From: Pseudomonadota bacterium
GTDB taxonomy: Bacteria; Pseudomonadota; Alphaproteobacteria; Rhizobiales; Beijerinckiaceae
Length of the DNA: 7,961 bases
Reading direction: 5' to 3'
Assembly (NCBI GenBank): GCA_028876585.1
Contig: JAGWRL010000336.1
Coordinates: 1-7,961 of the forward strand
Position numbers and translations under genes: made by a program. Below the pieces are notes generated by a model, which saw only the letters and a program-made list of their open reading frames with translations, made no database searches and had not been told where the DNA came from. Below are positions 1 through 6,169 of this stretch, one piece after another. Every line of letters begins with the position of its first letter. The first letter of the stretch is position 1.

Positions 1-2
1 CG

Positions 3-233
3 CGCGCGCCCGCCGCCGCCGCGCTGGAAGCCGCGTTACGCCCCGTCGCCGCGCCGCTGGCCCCGGCGAACGAGGCGCTCGGCGTCGCCGCCCGGCTCGA
101 CGCCAGCGCGCGACAGTTGCAGGCCGCGCTCGAAGCCGCGCATCACACCGCGCAGGCGGCCGCCGATTCGCTGTCGCCTTATGGCCAGCTCGTGCTGGCG
201 CCGTTCAAGCCGCTGGTCGAGGCCTCGCGCTAG
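3..233 (+). CDS. 3' end of an unidentified Ala-rich helical protein (partial)
   Basis: A frame open from the left edge of the window ends at a TAG at 231-233 and gives 76 residues. Nearly every codon ends in G or C, as in the recognised genes downstream, which supports real coding. The fragment is very rich in Ala, Leu, Gln and Glu, has no Cys or Trp, and looks like amphipathic helix (for example the stretch around ARQLQAALEAAHHTAQ), possibly coiled coil, ending in a short Pro-containing tail (APFKPLVEASR). I recognise no family. The fragment lies 58 bases upstream of the SDR gene on the same strand, so it could belong to the same transcription unit. Low-complexity Ala-rich sequence in GC-rich DNA can be misleading, so the call rests on codon use and the open frame only. 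Confidence 0.5.
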   Translation, partial: RAPAAAALEAALRPVAAPLAPANEALGVAARLDASARQLQAALEAAHHTAQAAADSLSPYGQLVLAPFKPLVEASR

Positions 234-261
234 GCGCCTTCTCTCCGCCGCGCCTTCAGGC

Positions 262-284
262 TAGAACCTCCGCAAGCGGAGGGG
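262..284 (+). promoter_or_regulatory. Inverted repeat covering the Shine-Dalgarno of the SDR gene
   Basis: CCTCCGC at 267-273 and GCGGAGG at 276-282 are perfect complements separated by AA; a physical hairpin would have a 6-bp stem and a CAAG loop. The right arm contains most of the ribosome binding site GGAGGGG (278-284), seven bases before the ATG at 292. If the hairpin forms in the mRNA it would hide that site. A weak -10-like hexamer (TAGAAC, 262-267) overlaps the left edge. If that were the real promoter the transcript would begin inside the repeat and no hairpin would form. There is no T-run after it, so it is not a standard terminator of the upstream gene. The repeat is directly visible; its role is inferred. 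Confidence 0.35.
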
Positions 285-291
285 TGATTTC

Positions 292-1047
292 ATGGATTTG
301 GGCATCGGCGGTCGGTCGGCAATCGTTTGCGCGTCCTCGAAAGGCTTGGGCAAGGCCTGCGCGATGGCGCTGGCGCAAGCCGGCGTCCGCGTGGTCGTCA
401 ACGGCCGCGACCCGGCGCGCGCCGAGGCGACGGCGGCGGAAATCCGCGCCGCCACCGGCGCGAAAGTCATCGTGGTGGCCGGCGACGTCGGGCAGGAGAG
501 CGTGCGCGCGGCTTTGTTCGCCGCCTGCCCGGAGCCCGACATTCTGGTGAACAACAACGGCGGCCCGCCGCCGGCGCCGTTCGAGGGCATCACGCGGGAA
601 AAGCTGCTGGCGGGAATCGAAGCCAACATGCTGACGCCGATCGCGCTGGCGCAGGCGGCGCTGCCGGGCATGGCGGCGCGCAAATTCGGGCGCGTGGTCA
701 ACATCACCTCGGCCTCGGTGCGGGCGCCGATCGCCGGGCTCGACGTCTCCTCCGGCGCGCGCGCGGGCCTGACCGCGTTTCTCGCCAGCGCGGCGCGCAA
801 ATACGTGCGCGACAATGTGACGATCAATTCGATCCAGCCCGGCGTGTTCTCGACCGACCGGGTGCAATCGACCATCGGCGGCGACCCGGACAGACTGGCG
901 CAGCGCAAGGCGGGCATCCCGGCGGGTCGATTCGGCGAGCCGGCCGAGTTCGGCGCGCTGTGCGCGTTCCTGTGCAGCGTCCACGCCGGCTATATCGCCG
1001 GCCAGAACATCCTCGTTGACGGCGGCGCCTTCCCCGGCGCGTTTTAA
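292..1047 (+). CDS. SDR-fold oxidoreductase-like protein, BKR-like subgroup with degenerate catalytic residues
   Basis: The product is 251 residues, the usual length of a classical short-chain dehydrogenase/reductase. The Rossmann fold is clear: the cofactor loop CASSKGLG (13-20) stands where TGxxxGIG is normal, followed by an ND-type Asp after a strand (AGDV, 63-66), an NNAG-equivalent NNNGGPPP (87-94), the catalytic-region Ser in ITS (S140), a PG motif (183-184) and the C-terminal VDGG (242-245). The expected Tyr and Lys of YxxxK fall on S153 and R157 (SSGAR). This combination matches the subgroup described as BKR-like SDR-like, whose members lack a perfect cofactor motif and catalytic tetrad. 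Oxidoreductase activity is therefore uncertain and the substrate is unknown. The ATG at 292 has a strong Shine-Dalgarno (GGAGGGG, 278-284; spacing 7). The stop lies 8 bases before the EamA transporter gene, so the two are probably cotranscribed. Confidence 0.94.
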   Translation: MDLGIGGRSAIVCASSKGLGKACAMALAQAGVRVVVNGRDPARAEATAAEIRAATGAKVIVVAGDVGQESVRAALFAACPEPDILVNNNGGPPPAPFEGITREKLLAGIEANMLTPIALAQAALPGMAARKFGRVVNITSASVRAPIAGLDVSSGARAGLTAFLASAARKYVRDNVTINSIQPGVFSTDRVQSTIGGDPDRLAQRKAGIPAGRFGEPAEFGALCAFLCSVHAGYIAGQNILVDGGAFPGAF

Positions 1048-1055
1048 GCGCCGCG

Positions 1056-1973
1056 ATGCTCAATGGCGTTGCGCTGAAGGTGGCCGCGACCTTCGTGTTC
1101 GCGGTCATGTCGGCGCTGATCAAGATCGCCTCGGCGCGGTTTCCGGTCAGCGAGCTGGTGCTGTTCCGCTCGCTGTTCGCGCTGCTGACACTGGTGGGGT
1201 GGCTCGCCTGGCGCGGCGAATTTCCCGCCGCGCTCTCCACCAGGCGGCCGTTCGGGCATATCGGCCGCAGCCTCGCCGGCACGGGCGGCATGTATTCGAG
1301 CTTCGTCGCGCTGGCGCTGCTGCCGCTCGCCGACGCCACCGCCTTCACCTTCGCCGCGCCGCTGATGGTGGTGCCGCTGGCGGCGTTCGTGCTCCGCGAG
1401 GCGACCCCGCTTTATCGCTGGATCGCGGTCGGCGTCGGCTTCGTCGGCGTGACGATCATGCTGTCCGATCATCTGGGCGCGGCGAGCCCGGCGCGCGCGC
1501 TGGGGTCGGGCGTGGCGCTGTTCGGCGCGTTATGCGCCTCGTTCGCGATGATCCAGACCCGGCGGCTGACCCACTCGGAGCCGACCGGCGCGATCGTGTT
1601 CTATTTCTCCAGCGTCACCACCACGGTCGCCGCTCTGTCGCTGATCGCCGCCGCCATCTGGCCGGACGGGTGGATCGGCGGGCAGCGTTTCGTGGCGCCG
1701 ACCGCGAACGAAGCCGCCGCGCTGGTGGCGATCGGCGTGCTCGGCGGCGCGGGGCAGATCCTGATGACCCATTCCTACCGCTTCGCCGACGCCGCGGTGA
1801 TCGCCGCGTTCGACTACGTCGCGATGATCTGGGCGGCGGCGCTGGGCTATGCGCTGTTCGCGGAGACGCCGACGCCGCGGGTGCTGATCGGCGCGGCCAT
1901 CGTGGCGAGCGCCGGCGTCTATGTGGTGTGGCGGGTGCGGCGGCTGGCGCCGGCGCGATTGACGGCGCATTAA
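1056..1973 (+). CDS. EamA/DMT-family inner-membrane transporter
   Basis: The product is 305 residues and has about ten hydrophobic helices, roughly at 6-25, 33-52, 72-90, 93-113, 121-137, 150-168, 178-202, 220-238, 247-268 and 275-293. They form two repeated EamA halves (about 5-137 and 150-293), the standard architecture of the drug/metabolite transporter superfamily. Typical motifs include LVLFRSLFALL in the first half and HSYRFADAAVIAAFDYVAMIW in the second, which matches the conserved A-A-x-x-x-x-Y/P-L region before helix 9. A basic C-terminal tail (VWRVRRLAPAR) would lie in the cytoplasm. Family members export amino acids or other metabolites, and some import S-adenosylmethionine or riboflavin; the substrate cannot be told here. 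The ATG lies 8 bases after the SDR stop with no clear Shine-Dalgarno, which fits translation coupled to the SDR gene. Confidence 0.94.
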   Translation: MLNGVALKVAATFVFAVMSALIKIASARFPVSELVLFRSLFALLTLVGWLAWRGEFPAALSTRRPFGHIGRSLAGTGGMYSSFVALALLPLADATAFTFAAPLMVVPLAAFVLREATPLYRWIAVGVGFVGVTIMLSDHLGAASPARALGSGVALFGALCASFAMIQTRRLTHSEPTGAIVFYFSSVTTTVAALSLIAAAIWPDGWIGGQRFVAPTANEAAALVAIGVLGGAGQILMTHSYRFADAAVIAAFDYVAMIWAAALGYALFAETPTPRVLIGAAIVASAGVYVVWRVRRLAPARLTAH

Positions 1974-2065
1974 CCATGTCGAGCCTCGCCCGCGCGCCGG
2001 GGCTGGACTTGGGGGCCGAATCTCCCCCGACGCGGCTGGTCGCGATTCGGCCTGTCTTTGTCCAC

Positions 2066-2075
2066 GGTCGCGACC
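2066..2075. repeat. Perfect 10-bp palindrome, operator-like
   Basis: GGTCGCGACC reads the same on both strands. Eight of its ten bases (GGTCGCGA) recur 28 bases upstream at 2038-2045. Two such copies in a gene-free stretch about 190-220 bases before the mlaE start could be a binding site for a dimeric regulator. GC-rich palindromes arise by chance in such DNA, so the functional reading is weak. Confidence 0.3.
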
Positions 2076-2248
2076 TAAACGTCCTGTTTCAGAGCAGGGG
2101 CGCGCAACCCCCGGCAACCTGTCGTTGACAATATCGCGAGCACACCCGGTTTGACCTTGCTTTCCCGAATCAAAATTCGAGTTCTCGCGAGTCTGCGATT
2201 CGTGCCCCTTTCGTTTCCGCTTCCTCCGCGCCTGCGCCGTTTCGGATC

Positions 2249-2252
2249 GGAG
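2249..2252 (+). promoter_or_regulatory. Ribosome binding site supporting the GTG start of mlaE
   Basis: GGAG at 2249-2252 lies eight bases before the GTG at 2261. It decides the start in the absence of a nearby in-frame ATG, and the resulting N terminus (MTRAPVVSLIVERD) runs directly into the first strand of the STAS domain. Confidence 0.6.
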
Positions 2253-2260
2253 ACCGCATC

Positions 2261-3388
2261 GTGACGCGGGCGCCTGTCGTCAGCCTGATCGTCGAGCGCG
2301 ACGCGGCGCGGCTCGCCTTCGCCGGCTCGTGGACGCTCGACGCCGGCGCCCGGCTGGAGACGGAATCGGCGCGCGCGCTGGCCTCGCTCGACGGCCGGCC
2401 GGCGACGCTTGATCTCGCCGCGCTCGACGGGCTCGACACCGCCGGCGCGTGGATCCTCTCGCGCGTCCTGGCCGACATCGCCGCCTCCGGCCAGACCGCC
2501 CGCTTCGTCGGCGCGCGGCCGGAACATGCGACGCTGCTGCGCGAGGCGGGCTATCGCGAGGCCGAACCCGTCGAGACCATCCCCCGCAACCCCGCCTCGC
2601 TGCTGGCCGACATGGGCGAGAGCGTCTGGCTCGCCGGCCGAGACGTGCTGAGCGCGCTCGATTTCATCGGCCGCATCGTCGTCGTCGCCGCGAAATCCGT
2701 GGTGCGACCGCGCCGCTGGCGGCTGACCTCGACCGCCTATCATCTGGAGCAGATGGGCCTGCGCGGCGCGCCGCTGATCCTGATGATCAATTTCTTCGTC
2801 GGCGCCATCGTCGCGCAGCAGGGCATCGTGCAGCTCGCCCGCTTCGGCGCCAGCAGCCTGACGATTGATCTCGTCGCCATCCTGACGTTGCGCGAACTCG
2901 GCGTGATGCTGACCTCGATCATGGTCGCCGGCCGCTCCGGCGCGGCGATCACCGCCGAACTCGGCGCGATGAACATGCGCGAGGAACTCGACGCCTTGCG
3001 CGTGATGGCGCTCGATCCGCTGGAGGCGCTGGTGCTGCCGCGCCTGACCGCGCTGGTCATCGCGCTGCCGCTGCTGACGTTTCTGGGCGATCTGGCGGCG
3101 CTGAGCGGGGGCATGTTGATCGCCTGGGGCTTTGGCGACGTCAGCCCGCACCGGTTCTGGGCGGAGCTGCAATATCCCATCAGCGTGACGCGCTTTATCT
3201 CCGGCCTCGCCAAGGCGCCGTTCATGGCGCTCGCCATCGGCGTGATCGCCTCGCTGGAGGGTTTTGCGGTGCAGGGCTCGGCCGAATCGCTGGGGCGGCG
3301 GGTGACGGCCTCGGTGGTCAAATCGATCTTCACCGTCATCCTGCTCGACGGCGCCTTCGCCATGTTCTACGCGGCGGTGCATTTTTGA
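2261..3388 (+). CDS. mlaE: MlaE-family phospholipid ABC transporter permease with N-terminal STAS domain
   Basis: The product is 375 residues. Residues about 5-105 form a STAS domain like MlaB: an alternating strand/helix pattern with TLDLAALDGLDTAGAWIL (49-66), in which T60 occupies the usual Ser/Thr position of the D-S/T-A-G loop. Residues about 120-375 are the MlaE permease domain, with hydrophobic helices near 170-188, 203-224, 259-290 and 313-332 and a last one near 354-373. The family signature RELGVMLTSIMVAGRSGAA (211-229) is followed by the EELDALRVM coupling region (241-249), which contacts the ATPase. In Gram-negative bacteria MlaFEDB moves phospholipids between the inner and outer membranes; here the fused STAS domain probably replaces a separate MlaB. 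Fused STAS-MlaE proteins are known in alphaproteobacteria. The GTG start is supported by GGAG eight bases upstream. The stop codon overlaps the mlaF start, so the pair is translationally coupled. Confidence 0.95.
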   Translation: MTRAPVVSLIVERDAARLAFAGSWTLDAGARLETESARALASLDGRPATLDLAALDGLDTAGAWILSRVLADIAASGQTARFVGARPEHATLLREAGYREAEPVETIPRNPASLLADMGESVWLAGRDVLSALDFIGRIVVVAAKSVVRPRRWRLTSTAYHLEQMGLRGAPLILMINFFVGAIVAQQGIVQLARFGASSLTIDLVAILTLRELGVMLTSIMVAGRSGAAITAELGAMNMREELDALRVMALDPLEALVLPRLTALVIALPLLTFLGDLAALSGGMLIAWGFGDVSPHRFWAELQYPISVTRFISGLAKAPFMALAIGVIASLEGFAVQGSAESLGRRVTASVVKSIFTVILLDGAFAMFYAAVHF

Positions 3389-4164
3389 CCCCCGCGATCC
3401 GCGTGCGCGGCCTGGAAGTCGCGTTCGGCGCGCACAAAGTGATGGACGGGCTCGACCTCGACCTGATGCGCGGCGAGGTTCTGGGCTTCGTCGGCGCCTC
3501 GGGGGCCGGCAAATCGGTGTTGACGCGCACGATCCTCGGGTTGAACCCGAAGCGCGCCGGCGTGATCGAGGCGGACGGGCGCGATCTCGACAAGCTGACG
3601 CCGCCGGAGCGGTCGCGGGTGGAGCGCGGCTGGGGCGTGCTGTTCCAGCAGGGCGCGCTGTTCTCCAGCCTGACGGTGCGCCAGAACGTCGAGGCGCCGA
3701 TGCGCGAACATCTCGACATCTCCCCCGCCTTGCGCACCGAACTGGCGATGCTGAAGCTGCGCCTCGTCGGCCTGCCGCCCGACGCGGCGGAAAAGTTCCC
3801 CTCCGAACTCTCCGGCGGCATGATCAAGCGCGCAGCCCTCGCCCGCGCTTTGGCGCTCGATCCCGGCGTGCTGTTTCTCGACGAGCCGACCTCCGGCCTC
3901 GACCCGATCTCGGCGGCCGAGTTCGACGAGTTGATCGCGACGTTGCAGGCGACGCTCGGCCTGACCGTGTTCATGGTGACGCACGATCTCGACAGCCTCT
4001 ACGCGATCTGCGACCGCGTCGCCGTGCTCGGCCGCGGCAAGGTGATCGCGATCGGCGCGATCGCCGAGTTGCTGCTGTCGGACGAGCCGTGGATTCAGGA
4101 ATATTTCCACGGCAAGCGGGGGGCGGGACGCTCCGGGCCGCAGGCGCAGCGCACGCGGGCGTGA
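3385..4164 (+). CDS. mlaF: MlaF-type ABC transporter ATP-binding protein
   Basis: The 259-residue product is a complete ABC ATPase: Walker A GASGAGKS (37-44), Q-loop QQG (88-90), signature LSGGM (142-146), Walker B VLFLDE with catalytic E167, D-loop SGLD (170-173) and switch H200 in MVTHDLDSL. The LSGGMIKRAALARALALDP run and the PWIQEYFHGKR C-terminal region are typical of the MlaF/Ttg2A group that powers phospholipid transport with MlaE. The start is the TTG at 3385, which overlaps the mlaE TGA (TTGA, 3385-3388). It gives MTPAIRVRGLEVAFG, which aligns with the usual N terminus. The next candidate, GTG at 3403, would remove the first strand. The last residues after the FHGKR motif are low complexity. 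No MCE (mlaD) gene follows: the next gene is convergent, with only 13 bases between the stop codons. Confidence 0.96.
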   Translation: MTPAIRVRGLEVAFGAHKVMDGLDLDLMRGEVLGFVGASGAGKSVLTRTILGLNPKRAGVIEADGRDLDKLTPPERSRVERGWGVLFQQGALFSSLTVRQNVEAPMREHLDISPALRTELAMLKLRLVGLPPDAAEKFPSELSGGMIKRAALARALALDPGVLFLDEPTSGLDPISAAEFDELIATLQATLGLTVFMVTHDLDSLYAICDRVAVLGRGKVIAIGAIAELLLSDEPWIQEYFHGKRGAGRSGPQAQRTRA

Positions 4165-4173
4165 AGCGCGCCC
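4157..4173. terminator. Possible short hairpin between convergent genes
   Basis: GGGCG (4157-4161) and CGCCC (4169-4173) are complementary around a seven-base loop that contains the mlaF stop codon. The structure sits between the convergent ends of mlaF and the hydroxy-acid oxidase gene, where a bidirectional terminator is expected. The stem is only 5 bp and lacks a T-run on either strand, so this is a weak candidate. Confidence 0.2.
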
Positions 4174-4177
4174 TGCG

Positions 4178-5311
4178 TCAGCGCAACGCGTCGCGCCCGA
4201 TCCGGCCGAGATCGTCCCAGCCGCCGAGCGCCATCGCGCGGTCGATGTCGCGGCGGAACAGGTCGAGCACGTGCCACACGCCTTCCTCGCCCGCTGCCGC
4301 GACGCCCCACAAAGGCGGGCGGCCGAGCATCACCGCGCGGGCGCCGAGCGCGATCGCCTTCAACACGTCGATCCCGCGCCGGAAACCGCCGTCCACCAGC
4401 ACGGGGATTTTCCCCGCCACGGCGTCGACCACGGCGGGCAGCGCGTCGATCGAGGCGACGGCGCCGTCGAGCTGACGGCCGCCGTGGTTGGAGACCACGA
4501 CCGCGTCGACGCCGCTCTCGCTGGCGCGGCGCGCCTCCCGCGGATGCAGCAGCCCTTTGAGGATCAGCGGCCCCCGCCACAGGCCGCGCAGCCATTCGAC
4601 GTCGCGCCAACCAATGTCGGGATCGAGCTGCTCGGTCATCAACGGGCCGAACGCGCCGAGCGTGGCGCGCGCGCCATAATTGACGAAGGTCGGCGCCGGC
4701 GTCCGCCGCATCCGCCATAACCAACCCGGCTTGACTGCGAATTGCAGGGCGCTGCGCGCACTCCAGCGCAGCGGAAAGCTCATGCCGTTGGCGATGTCAC
4801 GATCGCGCCCCGCCATCACCTGATTGTCGATGGTCAGCATCAGCCCGGCGTAGCCGGCGGCCTCGGCGCGGCGGGCGAATTCGGCGGTCAGGCCGCGATC
4901 CTTGTAGAGAAACACTTGCGCGAATTTCGGCGCCGGCGTCTCTGCGGCGATGCGCTCGTAAGTCGCCGTCGAGGCGTGGCTGGTGCAATAGATCGTGCCG
5001 AACCGCGCCGCCGCGCGCGCGGCCGCCAGTTCCGCATCTGGCCATAGCAGGCCGGCGAGGCCGGTTGGACCGATCAGCACTGGCGAGGGCAGCTTGTGGC
5101 CCAGCAACTCGACGCTCTGATCGCGCCGCCCCGCCCCGGCCAGCATTTGCGGGACGAATTCGATCGCCGCCAGCGCGGCCTCGTTGCGGCGCAGCGTGGT
5201 CTCGTCGCCGGCGCCGCCGTCGACCATGTCGAACAGCATGCGCGGCAATCGCGCCCGCGCCATCCGCCGCAGCGCCGCGACGCTATAGCCGCGCTGCGCC
5301 AGCAAGCTCAC
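4178..5311 (-). CDS. FMN-dependent alpha-hydroxy-acid oxidase/dehydrogenase (lactate/mandelate dehydrogenase family)
   Basis: The product is 377 residues, normal for this FMN TIM-barrel family, which oxidises 2-hydroxy acids to 2-oxo acids. Visible motifs are MLFDMVDGGAGDE (25-37), the FMN-binding IGPTGLAGL (80-88), QVFLYKDRG (132-140), R169, the barrel Lys in LKG (K252), the catalytic SNHGGRQLD (274-282, base H276 and substrate-binding R279), the phosphate loop VDGGFRRG (306-313) and LGRPPLWG (329-336). Two substrate-side tyrosines of glycolate oxidase appear changed: Tyr24 aligns with M29 and Tyr129 with F134. Substrate is therefore uncertain; lactate, mandelate, glycolate and sugar acids are all possible. 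The frame stays open upstream, but homology begins at the GTG at 5309-5311. This GTG overlaps the amidohydrolase stop (GTGA) and gives the normal short N terminus. It is the last gene of the three-gene minus-strand unit. Confidence 0.92.
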   Translation of the reverse strand: MSLLAQRGYSVAALRRMARARLPRMLFDMVDGGAGDETTLRRNEAALAAIEFVPQMLAGAGRRDQSVELLGHKLPSPVLIGPTGLAGLLWPDAELAAARAAARFGTIYCTSHASTATYERIAAETPAPKFAQVFLYKDRGLTAEFARRAEAAGYAGLMLTIDNQVMAGRDRDIANGMSFPLRWSARSALQFAVKPGWLWRMRRTPAPTFVNYGARATLGAFGPLMTEQLDPDIGWRDVEWLRGLWRGPLILKGLLHPREARRASESGVDAVVVSNHGGRQLDGAVASIDALPAVVDAVAGKIPVLVDGGFRRGIDVLKAIALGARAVMLGRPPLWGVAAAGEEGVWHVLDLFRRDIDRAMALGGWDDLGRIGRDALR

Positions 5312-6168
5312 GCCGCGCCGAGGCGGTAGACGCGCAGCGCGTTGTCGCGGAACAACTTGCGCCGCTCGTCGGCGTTGAAATGCGCGGTCGCCTGCTCCAA
5401 CGTCGTCAACCATTGCAGATAGTCGCCGGCCAGCGTCGAGACCGGCCAGTCGCCGCCGTAGAGGATGCGGTCGGGGCCGAAGCAATCGACGACGTGATCG
5501 ATGTAGGGGCGCAGTTGCGCCGGCGTCCAGGCCGCGTGATCGGCCTCTGTCGTCACGCCCGACAGCTTGCACACGACATTGCCGTGCTGGGCGAGTTCGG
5601 CGATCTGGCCGCGCCAGGGTTCAACCAGACCCGCCGCGATGCCCGGCTTGCCGATGTGGTCGAGCACGAAACTCACCTCGGGGCAGCGGCGCACCATTTC
5701 GAGCGTGTTGCTCAGTTGATGATGGAAGATGCAGATGTCGAACGACAAGCCATAGTTGGGCAGCAGTTTCAGGGCGGCGAGAAAATCGGGCCGCAGCACG
5801 AAATCGGGATCGGGCTGGTTCTGGATCAGCCGGCGGACGCCGCGCGTGGTCTTCAGGCCCGCGACGCGCGCGATCTCCGGCTCCAGCGCCGCGCCGCGCT
5901 CCAGCGGCAGGCAGACGACGGCGCCTTGCATCAGGGGATCGCTGGCGGCGAGTTGATCGACCCACTCGGCCTCGTCGAGATATTGCGGCATGTCGACGTC
6001 GACCTCGACGAACACCAGCGCGCCGATCTCATAAGGCCTCGCCGCCCGCGCGAGATCGGTCACGCTCCAGTCGCGCCCGAGCGAGGGCGCGCCCTTGGCC
6101 CAGCCGTAGCTGAACCGGCGCTGATCGAGCAGGTGCACATGCGTATCGACGATGGGAAAATCGAGCAT
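5308..6168 (-). CDS. Amidohydrolase_2-family TIM-barrel hydrolase (COG3618, fuconolactonase-like)
   Basis: The product is 286 residues, a typical size for this family. It begins with the metal-binding strand PIVDTHVHLLD (5-15, H10 and H12). Further motifs are GVRRLIQNQPDPDFVLRPDF (110-129), FDICIFHHQL with H149/H150 (143-152), VLDHIGKP with H171 (168-175) and the barrel-end LYGGDWPVS with D240 (236-244). These match the Amidohydro_2 superfamily and, within it, the group that includes L-fuconolactonase and 4-sulfomuconolactone hydrolase, which hydrolyse lactones. Lactonase is the best guess; other C-O, C-N or C-C bond cleavages occur in the superfamily. The ATG lies one base after the stop of the solute-binding-protein gene, with GGAG at 6178-6181 (minus strand) nine bases upstream of it. 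Its stop overlaps the start of the hydroxy-acid oxidase. No signal peptide is visible, so it is cytoplasmic. Confidence 0.92.
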   Translation of the reverse strand: MLDFPIVDTHVHLLDQRRFSYGWAKGAPSLGRDWSVTDLARAARPYEIGALVFVEVDVDMPQYLDEAEWVDQLAASDPLMQGAVVCLPLERGAALEPEIARVAGLKTTRGVRRLIQNQPDPDFVLRPDFLAALKLLPNYGLSFDICIFHHQLSNTLEMVRRCPEVSFVLDHIGKPGIAAGLVEPWRGQIAELAQHGNVVCKLSGVTTEADHAAWTPAQLRPYIDHVVDCFGPDRILYGGDWPVSTLAGDYLQWLTTLEQATAHFNADERRKLFRDNALRVYRLGAA

Positions 6169-6169
6169 G

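Larger units (their letters stand above)
1974..2260. other. Intergenic region upstream of mlaE with palindromes and weak promoter-like boxes
   Basis: These 287 bases hold no recognised gene and are less GC-rich than their surroundings around 2125-2220. A perfect 10-bp palindrome, GGTCGCGACC, lies at 2066-2075, and a copy of its left eight bases lies at 2038-2045. TCGCGA occurs four times (2040-2045, 2068-2073, 2134-2139, 2185-2190). A GGGGG/CCCCC inverted repeat (2011-2015 with 2024-2028) has no T-run, so it is a poor intrinsic terminator for the preceding gene. TTGACA at 2125-2130 looks like a -35 box, but no -10 lies 16-18 bases on. TTGACC at 2151-2156 followed by CAAAAT at 2171-2176 is another pair, with a short 14-base spacer. 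The mlaE promoter is presumably here, but I cannot place it firmly. Confidence 0.5.

Noticed and set aside
1016..1973. Second large plus-strand frame through the EamA gene
   Set aside because: It is out of frame with the ten-helix transporter, with an Arg/Ala-rich product and no membrane or domain pattern.
2011..2028. GGGGG/CCCCC inverted repeat as an intrinsic terminator of the EamA gene
   Set aside because: It has only a 5-bp stem with an eight-base loop and no T-run.
1976..2128. A 50-residue open frame starting just after the EamA stop
   Set aside because: It has no visible ribosome binding site and no recognisable motif, and it is the tail of a longer shadow frame over the transporter. 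I treat the region as intergenic.
2125..2153. TTGACA at 2125-2130 as the -35 box of the mlaE promoter
   Set aside because: The hexamer 17 bases downstream is GGTTTG and neighbouring spacings give no -10-like sequence. The perfect -35 alone is not enough.
2075..3382. A 435-codon open frame on the minus strand across mlaE
   Set aside because: It is antisense to a clear MlaE permease. Its translation is rich in Arg, His, Gln and Asp with no family motif, typical of the complement of a GC-rich gene.
5312..5572. Upstream extension of the hydroxy-acid oxidase frame by 87 codons
   Set aside because: The extension overlaps the 3' part of the amidohydrolase gene and has Arg-rich shadow composition; family homology starts at the GTG at 5309-5311.
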